Part shown: positions 6,063 through 10,543 of the stretch, piece after piece
Layout: every line of letters starts with the position of its first letter
How positions within the stretch are numbered: position 1 is the first letter of the stretch
NCBI GenBank assembly: GCA_036802945.1
Contig: DAIRVG010000193.1
Location: forward strand, 1 to 10,543
DNA length: 10,543 bases
Direction of reading: 5' to 3'
Origin: Gp6-AA40 sp036802945
GTDB taxonomy: Bacteria; Acidobacteriota; Vicinamibacteria; Vicinamibacterales; UBA2999
Program-made: the position numbers and the translations under genes
The notes under the pieces: generated by a model
Database searches by the model: none
What the model saw: the letters and a program-made list of their open reading frames with translations, nothing else
Told to the model about the DNA's origin: nothing

Positions 6063-6431
6063 TCATCGCCCCCGCTCAAGCGAGCCAATCAGCCCGTGCA
6101 GCATCCGCGCGACCTCGTCGGCCTCTCCGATGATCGTCTTTGCTTCGTCGACGCGGATGATCTTGACCCGCTTCGCGAGTTCTACTTGTGTTTGAAGTTC
6201 GTTGTTAGAACCAGTCGAATATCGAAGGTGGTGGACGTACTCCAGCGTGTGATGTCGACCGAACCCTTCGGCGATGTTCGATGGAATGGAGACACACGAC
6301 TTGCGGATCTCACGTCCAAGCACCAGTTGATCGTCGAGAGTGAAGCGCTTCGTCAATACATAACAGCGCTCAGCGAGATTCATCGATTTCTGCCAAACAA
6401 ACAGATCGCGGAACGAGTTGATGTCGGTCAT
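6063..6431 (-). CDS. Four-helix-bundle protein (23S rRNA intervening-sequence family)
   Basis: The product has 122 residues, typical for the family (about 115-130; PF05635/TIGR02436). Signature motifs are FRDLFVWQKSMNLAERCYVLT (7-27, in two parts), SIPSNIAEGFGR (48-59), and the GSNNELQTQVELAKR stretch (74-88), which corresponds to the usual GSLxELETQ helix. Family members are found inside 23S rRNA intervening sequences of Leptospira and Coxiella and as free-standing genes. The Avd protein of diversity-generating retroelements is related. The molecular role of free-standing copies is unknown. The chosen start is ATG 6431; an ATG at 6449 adds six residues. The gene faces queA and the next gene, has visibly lower GC than its neighbours, and is bracketed by inverted heptamer arrays, which together suggest a mobile or recently acquired cassette. 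Confidence 0.9.
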   Translation of the reverse strand: MTDINSFRDLFVWQKSMNLAERCYVLTKRFTLDDQLVLGREIRKSCVSIPSNIAEGFGRHHTLEYVHHLRYSTGSNNELQTQVELAKRVKIIRVDEAKTIIGEADEVARMLHGLIGSLERGR

Positions 6432-6582
6432 GGCTAAGGCGATTCGCATGAAGGTTGCCGCTCAAAAATCGGCCGATATCCTTCGCTATCCGGGGATGGG
6501 TCGCAAACGTTGCGACACGAAACGCGCTGGGAGTCTTCCCAAACTGCGCGCGCCGGCCTAATGACTTCCGCCTAAACAGCCC
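6432..6582. other. Spacer upstream of the four-helix-bundle gene with two palindromes
   Basis: No gene is visible. A perfect 10-bp palindrome, ATCGGCCGAT, lies at 6468-6477. A 7-bp perfect stem, GTCGCAA (6500-6506) and TTGCGAC (6510-6516) around ACG, lies 69-85 bases upstream of the minus-strand start. Either could be an operator for the minus-strand gene; no credible -35/-10 pair could be placed. Confidence 0.35.
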
Positions 6583-6685
6583 TACCCTAACCCCTAACCC
6601 CTAACCCCTATCCCCTGTCCCCCAACCCCCAACCCCTGACCGTTTCCACTGCCCCCCTTCCCCCTACCCCCTTCCCCCTATTACC
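6583..6685 (-). repeat. C-rich heptamer arrays (TAACCCC and TTCCCCC types)
   Basis: Three perfect TAACCCC units (6588-6608) are followed by variants TATCCCC, TGTCCCCC, AACCCCC and AACCCC up to 6636. After a short break, TTCCCCC (6658-6664), TACCCCC (6665-6671) and TTCCCCC (6672-6678) run into TATTACC. The G-rich strand is the minus strand, so this array is inverted with respect to 5956-6022. The two arrays bracket the four-helix-bundle gene. The array ends 11 bases before the start codon of the next gene, leaving no room for an upstream promoter outside the repeat. Confidence 0.88.
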
Positions 6686-6696
6686 GTAGTGACGTC

Positions 6697-7644
6697 ATGC
6701 CATTCCGTTACGAAGAGTTCGATCTGTCCGGCGTCCGCACATATCCCCTCGCGTCGCGGCAGAGTAAGGCACGCGCAGAGGATTTCGCGCGGCCTGTTAA
6801 GGCGGGCAGTTCATTCAAGACCTGGTTTGATTCGCTGCCGACCATCCTGGGCGCGGCGGACGTTCGCCGCGTTGTCGATGCGCTCGTCGACGCGAAAAAG
6901 CGCGGCGCGGGGATCGTCTGGGGGATTGGCGCACATGTCATCAAGACCGGCGTCTCGCCGGTGCTGATCGATCTCATGGAACGCGGGTACGTTTCCGCGC
7001 TCGCGATGAACGGTGCCGGCATCATTCACGACTTCGAGATCGCGCTGTGCGGCGCCACGTCCGAGGACGTCGACGAGGCGCTTGGTCCGGGCCGCTTCGG
7101 GATGGCGGACGAGACGGGTACGCAGTTGAACGAAGCCATTGCCGCCGCGCGCACCGCGCGAAAGGGGCTCGGCGAGGGTGTCGCGGAGTTTCTCGCACGG
7201 AGTAACCCGCCCCATGCGGCGCGCAGCCTGTCGGTGGCCGCCCATCGGCTCGGCATTCCCATCACCGTCCACGTCGCGCTCGGGACCGACATCATTCACA
7301 TGCACCCGGCCGCATCGGGCGCCGACATCGGCGAGACCAGCCTTCGTGACTTTCGCTACTTCACGACCTGCGTTGCGCAACTGACGGGTGGTGTGTATCT
7401 GAACTGCGGGTCGGCGGTGATTCTTCCGGAGGTATTTCTCAAGGCGGTGGCGCTCGCCCGAAACAATGGGACCTCCCTCGAGGGGCTGACGACGGTCAAT
7501 ATCGATTTCATGCGGATGTACCGCCCGCAGACGAATGTCGTCAGTCGCCCCGTCGCCGGGACGAATGGCACCGGCATTTCGCTGATCGGCCACCACGAGA
7601 TCCTGATCCCTCTCATCGCGGCGGCTGTAATTGAGAGGGGTTAG
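6697..7644 (+). CDS. Deoxyhypusine-synthase-like protein, catalytic residues altered
   Basis: The product has 315 residues and aligns by eye with the deoxyhypusine synthase fold along its length. The N-terminal region includes WGIGAHVIKTGVSPVLIDLMERG (75-97, in two parts) and ALAMNGAGIIHDFEIALCG (101-119). The middle has the cofactor-type stretch HVALGTDIIHMHP (192-204), and the C-terminal part LNCGSAVILPEVFLKA (235-250) and GHHEILIPLIAAAVIE (298-313). True deoxyhypusine synthase modifies eukaryotic or archaeal initiation factor 5A through an active-site lysine in SWGK. Here the equivalent position reads SRPV (283-286), and the HH of the GGG..KHH motif is replaced by LPE. Bacteria lack eIF5A, and some bacterial homologues act in polyamine metabolism, so the substrate is unknown. 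ATG 6697 lacks a Shine-Dalgarno sequence. The TAG stop falls inside the next heptamer array. Confidence 0.85.
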   Translation: MPFRYEEFDLSGVRTYPLASRQSKARAEDFARPVKAGSSFKTWFDSLPTILGAADVRRVVDALVDAKKRGAGIVWGIGAHVIKTGVSPVLIDLMERGYVSALAMNGAGIIHDFEIALCGATSEDVDEALGPGRFGMADETGTQLNEAIAAARTARKGLGEGVAEFLARSNPPHAARSLSVAAHRLGIPITVHVALGTDIIHMHPAASGADIGETSLRDFRYFTTCVAQLTGGVYLNCGSAVILPEVFLKAVALARNNGTSLEGLTTVNIDFMRMYRPQTNVVSRPVAGTNGTGISLIGHHEILIPLIAAAVIERG

Positions 7645-7724
7645 AGGACAGGGATTAGGGGTCAGGGATTGGGGATTAGGGACCCCTGACCCCTCCTGCC
7701 CCCTATCCCCTGACCCCTAACCCC
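7642..7724. repeat. Mixed heptamer inverted repeat between the DHS-like gene and the tRNA
   Basis: The G-rich arm has six in-register heptamers: TAGAGGA (7642), CAGGGAT, TAGGGGT, CAGGGAT, TGGGGAT and TAGGGAC (to 7683). The C-rich arm reads TGACCCC (7687-7693), then TGCCCCC, TATCCCC, TGACCCC and TAACCCC to 7724. The arms are complementary enough to fold into a long hairpin, with AGGGGTCAGG facing CCTGACCCCT types. The first unit contains the upstream TAG stop. The C-rich arm ends in TATTAA (7725-7730), 15 bases before the tRNA. This could be a -10 element, although no -35 is visible. Confidence 0.85.
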
Positions 7725-7744
7725 TATTAAGATCGTTGGTTCGT

Positions 7745-7821
7745 GCCGGAGTAGCTCAGCCGGTTAGAGCACGCGTCTCATAAGCGCGGGGTCGGCAGTT
7801 CGAGTCTGCCCTCCGGCACCA
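7745..7821 (+). tRNA. tRNA with anticodon CAT (tRNA-Met, or tRNA-Ile2)
   Basis: A complete 77-nt cloverleaf folds by eye. The acceptor stem GCCGGAG (7745-7751) pairs with CTCCGGC (7811-7817), the D stem is GCTC/GAGC, and the anticodon stem CGCGT/GCGCG has one T-G wobble. The anticodon loop is CTCATAA with anticodon CAT at 7779-7781. The variable loop is GGGTC, and the T arm GGCAG/CTGCC has loop TTCGAGT. The discriminator is A and CCA is encoded (7819-7821). G1-C72 pairing rules out initiator tRNA-fMet. CAT may be elongator Met or the minor Ile tRNA whose C34 becomes lysidine. The immediate downstream neighbour is tilS, the lysidine synthetase, which makes the Ile2 possibility worth testing. 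Confidence 0.96.
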
Positions 7822-7830
7822 ATCAGAAAA

Positions 7831-7930
7831 TCCCAAGTCCCAAATCCCAAATCCCAAACCCCAATGCAGGTTAAACGGGGACATCGGGATGACTTGGGAT
7901 TTGGACCTTGGGATTTGGGCTTTGGGATTT
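7831..7930. repeat. TCCCAAA/TTGGGAT heptamer inverted repeat before tilS
   Basis: The left arm has five in-register units: TCCCAAG (7831), TCCCAAA three times, and CCCCAAT (to 7865). The right arm has TTGGGAT (7894), TTGGACC, TTGGGAT, TTGGGCT and TTGGGAT (to 7928), then TT. The arms are complementary with few mismatches and separated by 28 bases, so transcripts from the tRNA into tilS could form a long hairpin. The right arm ends one base before the tilS ATG, which leaves no Shine-Dalgarno sequence. Confidence 0.88.
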
Positions 7931-7931
7931 A

Positions 7932-8921
7932 ATGAAAGCTCTGCTCCAGCGAGTCAGAAAGACCATCGACCGGCACGAGCTCTGCCCTTCCGGCAGCAGT
8001 GTGCTGATCGGGCTCTCCGGCGGCTCGGACTCGGTGGCCCTCGTCTTCCTGCTCCGCGAGCTCGCCGAAAACGGCGGGTTCAGTATTGCCGGGGTCGCCC
8101 ATCTCAACCACCAGCTCCGTCCTTCGGCAGGGGGAGACGAGGCGTTTTGCCGCGAATTGGCGGAACGCCTTCACCTTCGAATCGTCGTGGAAAGCGCTGA
8201 CGTCAAAGGATATGCCCGCAGTCGAAATCTGTCGGTAGAAGATGCAGGCCGCAGGATCCGATACAACTTCCTGGAGAGCTCGGCCGACGCCCTGGGCGCC
8301 GACCACATCGCGGTGGGCCATACGCAGGATGATCAGGCGGAAACCTTCCTGCTGAAGTTGATGCGGGGCGCAGGATTGACTGGACTGGCGGGTATTTATC
8401 CGCAACGCGGCCGAGTGATTCGCCCGCTGCTGGACGTATCGCGCGCGGACCTTCGCCGCCACCTGTCGGAACACGGCGAGCGCTGGATCGAGGACGAAAC
8501 GAACGCTGATCTCGAAAACCCACGGAACCGGATCCGCCACGTGGTACTGGCGGAGCTCGATGCCGCGGCTGGCGGACCGACCCGGCCGGCGATCGCCCGG
8601 GCGGCGGGCCTTATGCGCGAGGACGGGCTGTGGCTCGATGAGTTGGCGGAAGAGCGATACCGGGCGTTGGCGGCGGTTGGTCCCGATGGGGTCACGCTTG
8701 ATGCATCAGAAATTGCGGCGGAGCCGCTTGCCATCCGGAGGCGGGTCCTGCTGCGCGCGCTGCGGGCCGGGGCGGGAGATCGCGAAATTGCCCTGGATCA
8801 TGTGGAGGCGGTAATGGCTGTCCTTGGGGGAGCCTGCCGCGGGGCCGATGTTCCGGGGGGACGCGTGGAACTTCGGCGCGGAAAGCTGGTCTTAGTACAG
8901 CAGAAGCCCGCGTCGAAGTGA
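7932..8921 (+). CDS. tilS: tRNA(Ile)-lysidine synthetase
   Basis: TilS is a cytoplasmic N-type ATP pyrophosphatase that converts C34 of tRNA-Ile2 (CAU) to lysidine, switching its decoding from AUG to AUA. The product has 329 residues. The PP-loop SGGSDS is at 29-34, AHLNHQLRP at 56-64, the conserved GHTQDDQAETFLLKLMRG at 129-146, and a DETNADLENPRNRIRH segment (188-203) matches the usual D-x-SN...RN-x-IR motif. A helical substrate-binding region follows. At 329 residues it lacks most of the C-terminal domain of the E. coli protein (432 residues), as many shorter bacterial versions do. The start is ATG 7932; eight in-frame upstream codons are repeat DNA and were excluded. No Shine-Dalgarno sequence precedes the ATG because the heptamer array abuts it. 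ftsH follows after 34 bases. Confidence 0.95.
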   Translation: MKALLQRVRKTIDRHELCPSGSSVLIGLSGGSDSVALVFLLRELAENGGFSIAGVAHLNHQLRPSAGGDEAFCRELAERLHLRIVVESADVKGYARSRNLSVEDAGRRIRYNFLESSADALGADHIAVGHTQDDQAETFLLKLMRGAGLTGLAGIYPQRGRVIRPLLDVSRADLRRHLSEHGERWIEDETNADLENPRNRIRHVVLAELDAAAGGPTRPAIARAAGLMREDGLWLDELAEERYRALAAVGPDGVTLDASEIAAEPLAIRRRVLLRALRAGAGDREIALDHVEAVMAVLGGACRGADVPGGRVELRRGKLVLVQQKPASK

Positions 8922-8943
8922 TATTCTTGATAACCCGTTTGTT

Positions 8944-8949
8944 GGGAGG
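8944..8949 (+). promoter_or_regulatory. Strong Shine-Dalgarno site of ftsH
   Basis: GGGAGG lies six bases before the TTG at 8956. It decides between the tandem TTG codons at 8953 and 8956 in favour of the second. Confidence 0.75.
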
Positions 8950-8955
8950 CAATTG

Positions 8956-10543
<1,588 letters not shown>

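Noticed and set aside
6063..6431. Diversity-generating retroelement (Avd-like protein)
   Set aside because: No reverse transcriptase and no template/variable repeat pair are present. The protein fits the generic intervening-sequence family better.
5956..6685. Eukaryotic telomere or contaminant DNA because of TTAGGGG repeats
   Set aside because: The arrays are short, inverted, in the middle of bacterial genes, and share stop codons with them. The 7-bp TAGGGGT unit matches neither vertebrate TTAGGG nor ciliate GGGGTT exactly.
7831..7930. CRISPR array
   Set aside because: The repeats are 7 bp and contiguous, with no unique spacers of regular length and no cas genes.

Overview
The window is a GC-rich bacterial chromosomal segment in a draft assembly. 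It has two 100-N scaffold gaps, at 2557-2656 and 5122-5221. The gene set, the acidobacterial-style conserved proteins and the repeat-filled intergenic spaces suggest an Acidobacteriota genome, perhaps Vicinamibacteria. That placement is an inference from remembered families; nothing here proves it.

Layout, left to right. A probable partial minus-strand gene lies at the left edge. It is followed by a GTAG-headed REP-like palindrome and a degenerate 21-bp tandem array. A tightly coupled pair comes next: a DUF4112 membrane protein and a conserved protein of unknown function. A 30-bp near-perfect hairpin made of 9-bp units separates that pair from a stand-alone LigD-type polymerase gene, which runs into the first gap. 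A head-to-head REP pair lies between it and a convergent minus-strand operon: a thioredoxin-reductase-like flavoenzyme overlapping an AI-2E-family transporter. Transcribed divergently from that operon is queA, interrupted by the second gap. Then come a four-helix-bundle (23S rRNA intervening-sequence-type) gene, a deoxyhypusine-synthase-like gene, a tRNA with anticodon CAT, tilS, and the first 528 codons of ftsH, cut by the window end.

The functional core on the right is translation and tRNA modification plus protein quality control. QueA makes a queuosine precursor, the tRNA has a CAU anticodon, TilS converts C34 of the minor tRNA-Ile to lysidine, and FtsH is the membrane AAA+ protease. The tilS-ftsH neighbourhood is common in bacteria.

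The most unusual feature is the intergenic DNA. Nearly every spacer is built from short G-rich or purine-rich repeats, several with an exact 7-bp period and different unit sequences: TTGGGAG at 438-468, TAGGGGT at 5956-6022, TAACCCC and TTCCCCC at 6583-6685, mixed units at 7642-7724, and TCCCAAA/TTGGGAT at 7831-7928. Most occur as inverted pairs that could fold into long hairpins or G-quadruplexes. They reach exactly to gene borders. The TAG stop codons of queA and the deoxyhypusine-synthase-like gene are themselves repeat units, and the TAG of the unknown gene lies in the loop of the 9-bp-unit hairpin. The Shine-Dalgarno sequence and TTG start of the DUF4112 gene come from a repeat, and the tilS ATG abuts one. 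I regard this as the best candidate for an undescribed system in the window.
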